Below are positions 7,534 to 16,069 of a stretch of 64,000 nucleotides of DNA, piece after piece. Each line of letters begins with the position of its first letter. Position 1 is the first letter of the stretch. The notes under the pieces were generated by a model that was not told the origin of the DNA, searched no databases, and worked only from the letters and a program-made list of their open reading frames with translations. The DNA is taken from assembly GCF_025917005.1 (NCBI RefSeq), contig NZ_CP078091.1:3410001-3474000 (forward strand), in the 5' to 3' direction. The position numbers and the translations under genes are program-made. This stretch comes from Porphyrobacter sp. ULC335 (GTDB lineage: Bacteria > Pseudomonadota > Alphaproteobacteria > Sphingomonadales > Sphingomonadaceae).

Positions 7534-8256
7534 TTGCGTGTACTCGCTTTGGCATCGCAGAAAGGTGGATCGGGCAAGACCACCCTGTCCGGACATCTCG
7601 CCGTCCAGGCCCAGCGCGCAGGCGCTGGCCCGGTCGTGCTCATCGATATCGACCCACAGGGCTCGCTGGCCGATTGGTGGAACGAGCGTGAGGCGGAATA
7701 TCCCGCCTTCGCCCAGACCACTGTCGCGCGGCTTGCCAATGATCTTCAGGTGCTGCGTCAGCAGGGCTTCAAGCTCGCGGTGATCGATACGCCGCCCGCC
7801 ATCACCATGGCGATCCAGTCGGTCATCTCGGTTGCCGAACTGATCGTCGTGCCGACCCGTCCCAGCCCGCATGATCTGCGTGCCGTGGGCGCCACGGTCG
7901 ACCTGTGCGAACGCGCAGGCAAGCCGCTGGTGTTCGTCGTCAATGCGGCCACCCCCAAGGCCAAGATCACTTCGGAAGCCGCGGTCGCGCTGTCGCAGCA
8001 CGGCACCGTCGCGCCGATCACGCTTCACCACCGCACCGATTTCGCCGCCTCGATGATCGATGGCCGCACGGTGATGGAAGTCGATCCCGAAAGCCGCTCG
8101 GCTGCCGAGATCGCCGCACTGTGGCGTTACATTGCCGACCGGCTCGAAAAGAATTTCCGCCGCACCGTGTTTGCGCCCGCCCCCAATGGCGTCGCGCAGC
8201 AGCTTGGCGGTGTTCCGCGTCCCGCTGGCGGCTTCGGTCGCCGGGTGGCGCAGTAA
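7534..8256 (+). CDS. Orphan ParA/MinD-family ATPase
   Basis: A 240-residue ParA-type ATPase without an N-terminal DNA-binding domain. It has the deviant Walker A box KGGSGKTT (residues 10-17, signature Lys10 and catalytic Lys15), the Walker A' motif IDIDPQGSLADWW with its Asp near residue 40, and Walker B VIDTPPA. ParA proteins form ATP-dependent dimers on DNA and position cargo. The start is a TTG, with GGGGGA about 9 nt upstream; no ATG is in frame nearby. The C-terminal tail (NGVAQQLGGVPRPAGGFGRR) is basic and Gly-rich. No parB-type gene follows. Instead a ribbon-helix-helix protein starts 20 nt downstream, which resembles type Ib partition pairs. Cargo is unknown. Confidence 0.88.
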   Translation: MRVLALASQKGGSGKTTLSGHLAVQAQRAGAGPVVLIDIDPQGSLADWWNEREAEYPAFAQTTVARLANDLQVLRQQGFKLAVIDTPPAITMAIQSVISVAELIVVPTRPSPHDLRAVGATVDLCERAGKPLVFVVNAATPKAKITSEAAVALSQHGTVAPITLHHRTDFAASMIDGRTVMEVDPESRSAAEIAALWRYIADRLEKNFRRTVFAPAPNGVAQQLGGVPRPAGGFGRRVAQ

Positions 8257-8276
8257 GCGCGCGGGGGCCGTAGGTC

Positions 8277-8984
8277 ATGTCCGATTCCGGTTTTGCCTCG
8301 CTCGGCCCGTCGCTGCTGGCCCGCAAGGGCGGCGCCAAGCCTGCGATGCGTCCGCAGGTCGCTCCGCTCGTCGCTGACGAGACGGAGATCGCCGATGAGC
8401 ATCTCGAGGATCTCGGCTGGAACGACATGGGCGACCATGAGCATGCCAGTGATATTGAGGGCGGCGCCGACGTGGTGCCGATCCACGGCGATTTCACGCC
8501 CGACATGGACGCGTCCGGCCCCGGCCCGATCGTCCGCCGTCAGCAGCGCCGACTCGAAGAACGCGTCCTCGCCGACGCGGCGATGACGGGCGCGGACGAC
8601 CACGAAGAGGAATATGACGAGGAGGAGGACGCCGTTTACGGCGAATCCTTCGACAGCGCCGAATACGACGAGGACGAAGAAGAGGAAGAAGACCAGGCCG
8701 GTGTGCTTTACGCCCCGCTCGCGCCGGTCGCCTTCGAACAGCCGGTCGCCGCGCCCGCTCCGGTTGCCAAGCGCGCTGCCAAACCGGCCCGCATGCCTGC
8801 CGTGCAATCCGGTCGCCGCGCCGCTTTCACCCTGCGGCTCGATGCCGACCGCCACCTCAAGCTGCGTCTTGCCGCCACCATGCAGGGCGTCAGCGCCCAG
8901 GTTCTGGTGACCGAAGCGCTCGACCGGCTGCTCGCCGAATATGATGATCTCGACGTCATCGCCAACCATCTCAAGCGCCATTGA
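8277..8984 (+). CDS. Acidic protein with C-terminal ribbon-helix-helix-like domain, probable ParA partner
   Basis: A 235-residue protein I cannot name. It has three visible parts. An N-terminal region holds a short conserved-looking block (GFASLGPSLLARKGGAKP). A middle region, about residues 100-140, is extremely acidic (runs of Glu/Asp such as HEEEYDEEEDA) and likely disordered. The last 55 residues (RAAFTLRLDADRHLKLRLAA, then SAQVLVTEALDRLLAEYD) read as a ribbon-helix-helix DNA-binding fold. Position directly after parA suggests it is the DNA- or cargo-adaptor of that ATPase, as in ParA/ParG pairs. That is inference. Start ATG at 8277 is the only good one. Confidence 0.75.
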   Translation: MSDSGFASLGPSLLARKGGAKPAMRPQVAPLVADETEIADEHLEDLGWNDMGDHEHASDIEGGADVVPIHGDFTPDMDASGPGPIVRRQQRRLEERVLADAAMTGADDHEEEYDEEEDAVYGESFDSAEYDEDEEEEEDQAGVLYAPLAPVAFEQPVAAPAPVAKRAAKPARMPAVQSGRRAAFTLRLDADRHLKLRLAATMQGVSAQVLVTEALDRLLAEYDDLDVIANHLKRH

Positions 8985-9045
8985 ACCGGCGCCCGATCAA
9001 CCACCACCACACATGAACCATCAGGATCAAACGGGGGATATGACT

Positions 9046-10404
9046 ATGGACCGCAGCATCAAGACCGGCCGCCCGACTGCGCCGCGCCTCGCGCTCGCCG
9101 TCACAACTGCCATCGCAGGACTGGCGCTGACCGGCTGCATGACCTCGGCCGCGCCGCGCGCCGATGTGTCGTTCAGCAGCGCGCAGACCGCGCTGGCCAA
9201 GGGCCAGGTCGACAAGGCCATCGTCCACGCCGAAGCGGCTGTGCTGGCCGAGCCGCGCAACCCCGGTTACCGCGCCCTGCTGGGTGCCGCCTATCTTGAA
9301 GCAGGCCGGTTCGAATCCGCCGCCACCAGCTTTGGCGATGCGCTTGATCTGGGTGACGACAATCCGCGCACCGTGCTGAGCTTCGCGCTCGCCAAGATCG
9401 CGCTGGGCGAAGGCCGCGCCGCGACGGCGGTGCTGGACGAATACGCGCAGGTTATTGATCCCGCCGATCTCGGCCTTGCGATGGCGCTTGCCGGGCAGCC
9501 GGAACGCGGCGTCCACGTGCTGGTCAATGCCGTGCGTGCCAGCGACGAGGTTTCGCCGAAGCTGCGCCAGAACCTCGCCTATACCTATGCGCTCGCCGGC
9601 AACTGGCGTCTGGCGCGGGTGATGGCGGAGCAGGACGTTCCGGCCGATCAGGTCGATGTGCGCCTGACGCAGTGGGCATCAATGTCCGCGCCCGAAATGT
9701 TCCAGCAGCGCATTGCCACGCTGCTCGATGTCAGCCCGCGCGCCGATGGCGGCCAGCCGCAACAGCTCGCGCTCGCCAATTTCCCGGCGCAGGACGTGAT
9801 GGTCGCCCAGGCCGCCGAACAGGCGCAGGGCGAACTCGCCATGGCCGAGCCCGTGCAGGTTGCCCAGGCCGAAACCTCGGCTGTGTTCACGCAGGCCTTC
9901 GCCGCGCCCGAACCTTCGGTCCAGACGGTCGAGCCCGCGCCCGCTGGCGTGCGCTATGTCTCGAACCCGGTGGTCCAGCAGCTTCCTGCCGCCTCGGCCC
10001 GCCGTGCGCCTGCTGCACCGCGCATGGCCGTTGCCGCGCCGCAGCGCCGCATGGCCGCTACCACAGCCGCAGCGGCTCCGGTCGCCAGCGACAAGGCCGC
10101 CGCATCGCATCTCGTCCAGCTCGGCTCCTACGACAGCAAGGTCGAGGCCGAGCGTGGCTGGACCGTCCTCAAGGGCAAGTTCCCGCAGCTCAAGGATCAC
10201 AAGCCGGTCATCACGCAGGCCGTGGTGAACGGCCGCACCTTCTGGCGCGTCGCTGCCGACGGCTTCGGCCCCAAGAGCGCCAAGTCGATGTGCGGCACGG
10301 TCAAGTCAGCCGGTCGCGGCTGCTTTGCCTACGCCGCGACGACCCCGCCTGCTGGCGCTGTGGGCGCCAAGCGCCCGGTGCAGGTCGCCTCGCGCAGCCG
10401 CTGA
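9046..10404 (+). CDS. Lipoprotein with TPR repeats and C-terminal SPOR domain
   Basis: A 452-residue outer-envelope protein. The signal peptide ends in a lipobox (AGLALTGC, Cys at about residue 31). TPR-like repeats follow (about residues 42-190: FSSAQTALAKGQVDKAI, GYRALLGAAYLEAGRFESAA). A long Ala/Pro-rich linker leads to a SPOR domain (HLVQLGSYDSKVEAERGW ... GRGCFAYA). SPOR domains target septal glycan lacking stem peptides. The ATG at 9046 has GGGGGA 7 nt upstream; ATGs at 9040 and 9013 are in frame. It lies 61 nt after the ribbon-helix-helix gene, probably cotranscribed with parA, and mirrors the divergent Sel1/SPOR gene. A strong terminator follows. Confidence 0.85.
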   Translation: MDRSIKTGRPTAPRLALAVTTAIAGLALTGCMTSAAPRADVSFSSAQTALAKGQVDKAIVHAEAAVLAEPRNPGYRALLGAAYLEAGRFESAATSFGDALDLGDDNPRTVLSFALAKIALGEGRAATAVLDEYAQVIDPADLGLAMALAGQPERGVHVLVNAVRASDEVSPKLRQNLAYTYALAGNWRLARVMAEQDVPADQVDVRLTQWASMSAPEMFQQRIATLLDVSPRADGGQPQQLALANFPAQDVMVAQAAEQAQGELAMAEPVQVAQAETSAVFTQAFAAPEPSVQTVEPAPAGVRYVSNPVVQQLPAASARRAPAAPRMAVAAPQRRMAATTAAAAPVASDKAAASHLVQLGSYDSKVEAERGWTVLKGKFPQLKDHKPVITQAVVNGRTFWRVAADGFGPKSAKSMCGTVKSAGRGCFAYAATTPPAGAVGAKRPVQVASRSR

Positions 10405-10436
10405 ACGAATTTCCTGGTACGGCAATGAGCACCTTG

Positions 10437-10476
10437 CTCCCGGACAGCCCCCCGCGCTGTCCGGGAGTTATTTTTT
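10437..10476 (+). terminator. Rho-independent terminator after the parA/SPOR operon
   Basis: A perfect 12-bp stem (10437-10448 with 10456-10467; arms CTCCCGGACAGC and GCTGTCCGGGAG), a 7-nt loop and a TTATTTTTT tract. This is the clearest intrinsic terminator in the window. Confidence 0.93.
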
Positions 10477-10671
10477 GGTGAGAGCCCATTCGGGCAGTGC
10501 GCGCACAGGCTTTCCTACATCGGGGCGGCCGCGATAGGGTTGCGGGTGGGTGAAAATCTGCTGCCCGCGCTGTGAAGCGCGTGAAACATCGCCAGAGCGG
10601 CAAGGAATGGCGGAATTCTGCGGAAAAGCACGGCGAAATCCAACACCGCGCGGCGGATTTAGCGCCCTTCC

Positions 10672-10730
10672 AGACCCCCTCTAGACCCCCCTTAGACCCC
10701 CTCTAGACCCTCTTTGCCGCGCTGTTTCAC
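10672..10730 (-). repeat. Phased GGGTCT array with half parS site (element copy 1)
   Basis: On the minus strand the half site GTGAAACA (10723-10730) is followed after 12 nt by four GGGTCT copies (plus-strand AGACCC starting at 10672, 10683, 10694 and 10705), exactly 11 bp apart. The left arm of the parS palindrome has been lost (GGCGCC takes its place). A second isolated GTGAAACA half site lies at about 10581-10588. The rest of the 372-bp gap 10405-10776 contains only the terminator at 10437-10476 and no gene that I can see. Confidence 0.75.
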
Positions 10731-10776
10731 GGCGCCAGATCGAGCTTGATCCGGGCTCGGCCTGTAGGATGGGAGT

Positions 10777-12012
10777 TTACAGCGCGAGCTTCACGCCGCC
10801 CTTCCACAGACCCAGCACGCGCCCCTGTGCGCCCTGCCGGTCGAAGGGGGTGTTGTCGGCAGTCGCCTCCATCTTGCGGCGGTCAATGATCCACGGCGCA
10901 TCCGCGTCGATCAGCGCAAGGTCAGCCTCCAGCCCCGCCGCCAGCGCTCCGGCGGGAACGCCCAGCAACCGTGCAGGATTGCGGGCGGTGAGGTCGAACA
11001 CGCGGGCGGTGTCGATCACCTCGTCACGCACAAGACCCAGCACCATCGCCAGCAGCGTCTCTGCCCCGGCCATTCCCGGAGCGGCATCGGCGAAGGGCAG
11101 GCGCTTGTCCTCGGGCCCGCGCGGATCGTGGCCGCTGGCGATGACATCCACTGTCCCGTCGGCAATCGCGGCAAGCGCCGCCTGCCGGTCAGCCTCCGAC
11201 CGCAGCGGCGGCGAGAGGCGGGTGAAGGTGCGGAAATCGGCGGTCGCCAGATCGGACAGCATGAAATGCGCAGGCGTAATGCCGCAGGTGACGGCAAGCC
11301 CCCGCGCCTTCGCCTCGCGCACCAGCGCGAACCCTCGGGAGGTGGTGACCTGCCGGATATGCAGCCGCGCTCCGGCCAGTTCGGCCAGCGCAATATCGCG
11401 GGCGATGGCGAGCGCTTCGGCCTCGGCGGGGGCAGCGGGCAGGCCGAGCCGCGTCGCGATCTCGCCCGCGGTGGCGGCAGCCTCTCCGGCCAGCCCGCCA
11501 TCCTCGGCATGGGTGACGACCACCAGCCCCAGCATCGCGGCATATTGCAGCAGGCGCAGCATCACGCCGCTATCGGCGATCCAGCGCCGCCCGGTGGCGA
11601 TCCCCTTGGCCCCGGCTTCCTGCATCAGTGCCAGCTCGGCCAGCTCGCGCCCCTCAAGTCCGCGCGTCGCCGCGGCGAGCGGGTGGACCCACAGATCGGG
11701 CTTGCCGCTCTTGGCGATGAAGCCGACCCGGCTCGGCAGATCGAGCGGGGGTGACTGGTCCGGCATCAGCGCCGCGCGGGTGATCCCTCCAAAGTGGAAT
11801 GCGGGCTTGTCGACCGCGAATACGCCGAGATCGACCAGACCCGGCGCAAGCAACCGCCCGCGCGCGTCGATCATGTCATCGCCGTCCTGCGCGGTAACGT
11901 CTTGCCCGAGCGCGGTGATCACGCCGTCAGCACAGCGCAGCGCGCCTGCGATGACGCCGCCGGGCGTGACCAGCTGCGCGTTGGTGATGGTGAGTGGCCG
12001 CGCCTGTTTCAT
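10777..12012 (-). CDS. Dihydroorotase-like protein, probably non-catalytic (PyrC'-type)
   Basis: A 411-residue amidohydrolase-fold protein related to class I dihydroorotases. The N-terminal beta domain reaches [18 protein letters not shown], where active enzymes have a metal-binding HxH (GxxDxHVHLREPG). Here that motif reads GVF, so two zinc ligands are missing. The Asp of the later ATDHAPH motif is also replaced (IASGHDPR). VTHAED and the C-terminal [10 protein letters not shown] are kept. Such inactive PyrC' subunits form a stabilising complex with aspartate transcarbamoylase in several proteobacteria. Its start overlaps the pyrB stop by 4 nt (ATGA), which supports a pyrB partner role. An active dihydroorotase must be encoded elsewhere if uridine is made. 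Confidence 0.85.
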   Translation of the reverse strand: MKQARPLTITNAQLVTPGGVIAGALRCADGVITALGQDVTAQDGDDMIDARGRLLAPGLVDLGVFAVDKPAFHFGGITRAALMPDQSPPLDLPSRVGFIAKSGKPDLWVHPLAAATRGLEGRELAELALMQEAGAKGIATGRRWIADSGVMLRLLQYAAMLGLVVVTHAEDGGLAGEAAATAGEIATRLGLPAAPAEAEALAIARDIALAELAGARLHIRQVTTSRGFALVREAKARGLAVTCGITPAHFMLSDLATADFRTFTRLSPPLRSEADRQAALAAIADGTVDVIASGHDPRGPEDKRLPFADAAPGMAGAETLLAMVLGLVRDEVIDTARVFDLTARNPARLLGVPAGALAAGLEADLALIDADAPWIIDRRKMEATADNTPFDRQGAQGRVLGLWKGGVKLAL

Positions 12013-13028
12013 GCTGCCCAGCCCTCCACACCGCGGGCCTCTCGCGTCAGGATATCAAGGCACGCCATGCGGATCGCGACGCCCATCTCGACCTGCCGGG
12101 TGATCAGCGACCGGCCGTCAAGATCGGCCACCTCGCTGTCGATCTCCACGCCCCGGTTCATCGGCCCGGGATGCATCACCAGCGCACCCGGGGCGGCGAG
12201 CGCAAGGCGCTTTGCCGTCAGCCCGTAAAGGTGGCGATATTCGCGCGGGCTAGGGACGAACTGCCCGCTCATCCGCTCGGACTGGAGGCGCAGCATCATC
12301 ACCACTTCCGCGCCGTCCAGTGCCGCATCGAAGTTGTGGTACACCTCCACCCCCATCGCCTCGACCCCGGCGGGCATCAGTGCCGGCGGCGCACAAACGC
12401 GCACCTTGGCACCCAGCGCGGTCAGGCACAGGATGTTCGATCGCGCCACCCGGCTGTGCAGGATATCGCCGCAGATCACGACATTGAGGCCGGTAAAGTC
12501 CTCCGCGCCCTCGCCGCGTTCGGCCAAGGCATGGCGCAGCGTCAGCGCATCGAGCAGGCCCTGGGTGGGATGTTCATGGCTGCCGTCGCCCGCATTGAGC
12601 ACCGGGCAATCGACCTTGTCCGCAATCAGCCCCGTCGCGCCCGACGATCCATGCCGGATGACGATCGCATCGGCGCGCATCGCGTTCAATGTGATCGCGG
12701 TATCGATCAGCGTCTCGCCCTTCTTCACCGAGCTTTGCGCGGCGTGCATGTTGACCACGTCCGCCCCCAGACGCTTGCCCGCGATCTCGAAGCTGAGCAG
12801 CGTGCGCGTGGAATTCTCGAAGAAGGCGTTGATGATCGTCAGGCCCGCCAGCAGGTCGGTGTGCTTGGCGCTCTGCCGGTTGAGCGCGACCCACTGTTCA
12901 GCCTCGTGGAGGAGATAGAGGATCTCGTGCCGCTGCAACTTGCCGATGCCGGTCAGGTCGCGGTGCGGAAAGGCCAGCCTTCCGGGCGGAAAGCGGCCCG
13001 AGGCCGGGGAAAGATCGGTCGGTGTCAT
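12009..13028 (-). CDS. pyrB: Aspartate carbamoyltransferase catalytic chain
   Basis: A 339-residue enzyme joining carbamoyl phosphate and aspartate to N-carbamoylaspartate, the first committed step of pyrimidine synthesis. The carbamoyl-phosphate motif FENSTRT (about residue 66), [25 protein letters not shown] and [13 protein letters not shown] are all present. The length is slightly above the usual 310 because of an N-terminal extension. The ATG at 13028 ([20 protein letters not shown]) is preferred; the frame stays open further upstream. The dihydroorotase-like gene follows with a 4-nt overlap. No pyrI regulatory gene is visible. Divergent from sppA. Confidence 0.96.
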   Translation of the reverse strand: MTPTDLSPASGRFPPGRLAFPHRDLTGIGKLQRHEILYLLHEAEQWVALNRQSAKHTDLLAGLTIINAFFENSTRTLLSFEIAGKRLGADVVNMHAAQSSVKKGETLIDTAITLNAMRADAIVIRHGSSGATGLIADKVDCPVLNAGDGSHEHPTQGLLDALTLRHALAERGEGAEDFTGLNVVICGDILHSRVARSNILCLTALGAKVRVCAPPALMPAGVEAMGVEVYHNFDAALDGAEVVMMLRLQSERMSGQFVPSPREYRHLYGLTAKRLALAAPGALVMHPGPMNRGVEIDSEVADLDGRSLITRQVEMGVAIRMACLDILTREARGVEGWAA

Positions 13029-13183
13029 TAAAGCCACGCCCTTAGAGGCTGACGGCGCAACCTGCAACGGCCCACGGCCTTCGTCGAGCCACATCCGCGC
13101 TTCAGCCTGCGCCGTAAGCTTTCTCATGGAAGTTGTGGGCCAAAGACCCTAGATGACGAGTGGCAGGGCAAAAGGGAATTCTG

Positions 13184-15097
13184 ATGAGCTTCGTCGGCAA
13201 GGTTTGGAAGATCCTCGTGGGGATCAAGGACGGGCTTGTCCTGCTGTTCATGCTGCTCTTTTTTGTCGGGCTGTTCGCCATTCTGTCGGCCCGGCCGAAC
13301 CCGGGACAGGTGCGCGATGGCGCGCTGCTGATCGACCTTGCCGGAATCGTGGTCGAGGAAAAATCCGTGCTCGATCCGATCGAGGCGCTTCTTTCGCGCA
13401 GCACCCCCATCGGCGAAACCCGCGCCCGCGACGTGGTGCGCGCGCTTGATGCCGCCGCGGCCGATGACCGCGTCAAGGCGGTGGTGATCGACCTCACCAC
13501 TTTCCTCGGCGGCGGACAGGTGCACCTTACCGATATCGGCGACGCGATGGACCGGGTGCGCAAGGCGAAGAAGCCGGTGCTGACCTACGCCGTGGGCTAC
13601 GCCGATGATCACATGCTGATTGCGGCCCATGCCAGCGAAGTCTGGCTCGATCCGCAGGGGCTGGCGATGATCGCCGGGCCGGGCGGCAACAATCTCTATT
13701 ACGCCGGGTTGCTCGAAAAACTGAGCATCAATGCGCGCGTCTACCGGGTGGGCGAATTCAAATCGGCTGTCGAACCCTATACCCGCAGCACCATGTCGGA
13801 CGAAGCGCGCGCCAATATCGGCGGGCTTTACGGCTCCCTGTGGGAGGAATGGCAGGCCAACGTCACCAAGGCGCGCCCCAAGCTGGCGCTGGCGCGGGTG
13901 ACGGGCGATCCGGTTGCGTGGATCGAAAGTTCGGGCGGAGATTTGGCAAAGGCCGCGGTCGAAGGCGGGCTGGTCGACAAGCTAGGAGACCGGGTACAAT
14001 TCGGCGCACGGGTGGCGGAACTGGCGGGCAAGGACCCGTGGAGCAAGCTGCCCGGCAGCTACGCCTCAAGCGAACTTGCCCCCTATCTCGCCGATATCGG
14101 CCAAAGCCGGTCCGGCAAGGCGATCGGTGTCATCACCATTGCGGGCGAGATCGTCGATGGCGAGGCGGGTCCGGGCATCGCAGGCGGCACGCGGATCGCC
14201 GATCTGCTCGACGAAGCGCTCGATGATGATCTGGCGGCGCTGGTGGTGCGGGTGGATTCGCCCGGCGGTTCGGTGACCGCCTCGGAAGAAATCCGCCGTG
14301 CGATCCAGCGCCATCGCGACCGCAAGATCCCGGTCGCCGTCTCCTTCGGCAATATCGCGGCAAGCGGCGGCTACTGGGTGTCAATGCCGGGAGAGCGCAT
14401 CTTCGCCCAGCCCGAGACCATCACCGGATCGATTGGCGTGTTTGCCGTTGTCCCGACATTCGAACGGGCCGCGGCACGGCTGGGCGTAACCTCGGACGGC
14501 TATCGCACCACCGAACTTTCGGGCCAGCCGGACTTCGTGGGCGGCTTCTCGCCGACGATGGACACACTGCTCCAGACCTCGATCAGCGGCACCTACAAGG
14601 ATTTCCTCGCGCTAGTCTCGAAGGCTCGCCGGCTGCCGGTCGAACGGGTCGATGCCATTGCGCAAGGCCAGGTCTGGGACGGCGGCACGGCGCGCCAGCT
14701 GGGACTGGTCGACGAATTCGGCGGCCTGCCCGATGCCCTCGCCTGGGCCGCAGCCAAGGCCGGAGCCAAGGATGGCGAATGGCACGCAGTCTATCTGGGC
14801 GAGCGTGAAGCAAATTACGATTCGCTGATCCGCCAGCTGGTTGCCGGCGATGATGCCGGTGGGCCAAGCGTGCAGAACGGCGATCTCTTCGCAATGACGG
14901 CGATGCGCAGCGAGCATCTCGGCGCGCGGATCACCCAGGATGCCGAGCGTCTGCTGGGCACTCGCGGGGTGCAGGCCTTCTGCATGGCCTGCCCCGCTAG
15001 CGTGCTTTCCCAAGCCGCACCCCGCGCTGTCACCACTCCGGCGGGCAAGCGGCCCGAAGGCGCGCTGGCACTGCTCGCCTGGCTGGTGGGCGGATAA
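13184..15097 (+). CDS. sppA: Signal peptide peptidase SppA, long (67K) type
   Basis: A 637-residue inner-membrane serine protease that degrades cleaved signal peptides. One N-terminal membrane anchor lies at about residues 17-34 (DGLVLLFMLLFFVGLFAI). The tandem S49 domains of the long type follow. The predicted catalytic dyad is Lys193 (VYRVGEFKSAVEPYTR) in the first half and Ser394 (NIAASGGYWVS) in the second, matching the E. coli arrangement. VRVDSPGGSVTASEEI precedes the nucleophile. The C-terminal tail after about residue 560 is family-specific. AAAGGGAA lies about 6 nt before the ATG at 13184. An in-frame GTG at 13160 is less likely. Confidence 0.96.
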   Translation: MSFVGKVWKILVGIKDGLVLLFMLLFFVGLFAILSARPNPGQVRDGALLIDLAGIVVEEKSVLDPIEALLSRSTPIGETRARDVVRALDAAAADDRVKAVVIDLTTFLGGGQVHLTDIGDAMDRVRKAKKPVLTYAVGYADDHMLIAAHASEVWLDPQGLAMIAGPGGNNLYYAGLLEKLSINARVYRVGEFKSAVEPYTRSTMSDEARANIGGLYGSLWEEWQANVTKARPKLALARVTGDPVAWIESSGGDLAKAAVEGGLVDKLGDRVQFGARVAELAGKDPWSKLPGSYASSELAPYLADIGQSRSGKAIGVITIAGEIVDGEAGPGIAGGTRIADLLDEALDDDLAALVVRVDSPGGSVTASEEIRRAIQRHRDRKIPVAVSFGNIAASGGYWVSMPGERIFAQPETITGSIGVFAVVPTFERAAARLGVTSDGYRTTELSGQPDFVGGFSPTMDTLLQTSISGTYKDFLALVSKARRLPVERVDAIAQGQVWDGGTARQLGLVDEFGGLPDALAWAAAKAGAKDGEWHAVYLGEREANYDSLIRQLVAGDDAGGPSVQNGDLFAMTAMRSEHLGARITQDAERLLGTRGVQAFCMACPASVLSQAAPRAVTTPAGKRPEGALALLAWLVGG

Positions 15098-15186
15098 ATC
15101 GCGCGCGGGCCTGATGCCAGTGCTTGCCAAGCCTCCAAGGCCGCAGTAAAGGCGCGCCCCTGTCCGGGCCTCAAGGCCCAACGGAC

Positions 15187-15261
15187 GGGCGCGTAGCTCA
15201 GCGGTAGAGCACACCCTTCACACGGGTGGGGTCACAGGTTCAATCCCTGTCGCGCCCACCA
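15187..15261 (+). tRNA. tRNA-Val, anticodon CAC
   Basis: A 75-nt gene with a 7-bp acceptor stem (GGGCGCG / CGCGCCC), discriminator A and an encoded CCA end. The anticodon arm is CACCC-TTCACAC-GGGTG, giving anticodon CAC (valine GTG). The D-arm has GCTCAGCGGTAGAGC and the T-arm has CAGGTTCAATCCCTG. It stands between sppA and the small secreted protein gene. Confidence 0.97.
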
Positions 15262-15333
15262 TCTTTTCGATTTCTCAGGAAAGATGGCACGCGGCCGTGA
15301 CGCCGCACTTGGCCGTTGCCAGACGCTGGTGAG

Positions 15334-15918
15334 TCAGTGCTCGGTGATATTGTGGACGCCGATCGTATCGCTCAGATCGCGCAGTTCGGCGAGCGTGGCG
15401 CCGATGCACAGCGACTTCATCTCGTAGGTGTGGCGCCCGTCGACAAAGAGCAGCGACTGCGAAAGAAACTCTTGCCCGTCATTCCGAACGCTGACCAGTT
15501 CCAGCAAGCTCAAACGGCCTTGCTGTCGCCTTGTCATTGTGATCCGCGCCCAAGGCTCTTCCGGCGCTTCGGCCAACCCTTTGAGGCGCGCGGCCTCTTT
15601 TTCGACTTCGGTCGTTTCATCGGGCATCGAACCGTTGAAACCGAGGAAATCGAACCTGGTGAGGTTTACCTCGCAGGACGCCGATGATCGGGCAGGCGTC
15701 TTCCAGCGATAGGTAACCCAGTAGGCGGCGATATCGCGCCCGATGTCACGCCCGGGGCCCTCCATGTCGAGAGCGGCGTTTGGCTCAATCCTGAATATCC
15801 CGCCGAATGCATTGAGGCCGGTGCCACCCACCACCTGGACTCCGGAAGTCTGGGCCTCCGCGTTCAAGGGCAAAAGCGCTAAGGCGAGGATGGCAAGTGT
15901 GATCGGTCTTTTGCGCAT
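15334..15918 (-). CDS. Secreted hypothetical protein
   Basis: A 194-residue protein of unknown function. A Sec signal peptide is clear (MRKRPITLAILALALLPLNA, cleavage near AEAQ). The mature part has two cysteines (about residues 82 and 172) that may pair in the periplasm, and mixed alpha/beta character with no motif I recognise. GAGGGGG lies 4-5 nt before the ATG at 15918. It is divergent from the M14 peptidase gene across about 150 bp. Confidence 0.7.
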   Translation of the reverse strand: MRKRPITLAILALALLPLNAEAQTSGVQVVGGTGLNAFGGIFRIEPNAALDMEGPGRDIGRDIAAYWVTYRWKTPARSSASCEVNLTRFDFLGFNGSMPDETTEVEKEAARLKGLAEAPEEPWARITMTRRQQGRLSLLELVSVRNDGQEFLSQSLLFVDGRHTYEMKSLCIGATLAELRDLSDTIGVHNITEH

Positions 15919-16069
15919 TGGCCCCCTCAGTCCGGCAACCAAGCTAGACAAGCACCCAAATTGGCGCAAGCGAACTCCGTCATTCGCCCCTCCCCGCTTG
16001 ACCGGCCATGTGTTGTCGCGGCAAGGCTTTGCGTTCTTCCGCCGTCCGGCGGTCTGGCGAGGGAATTTC

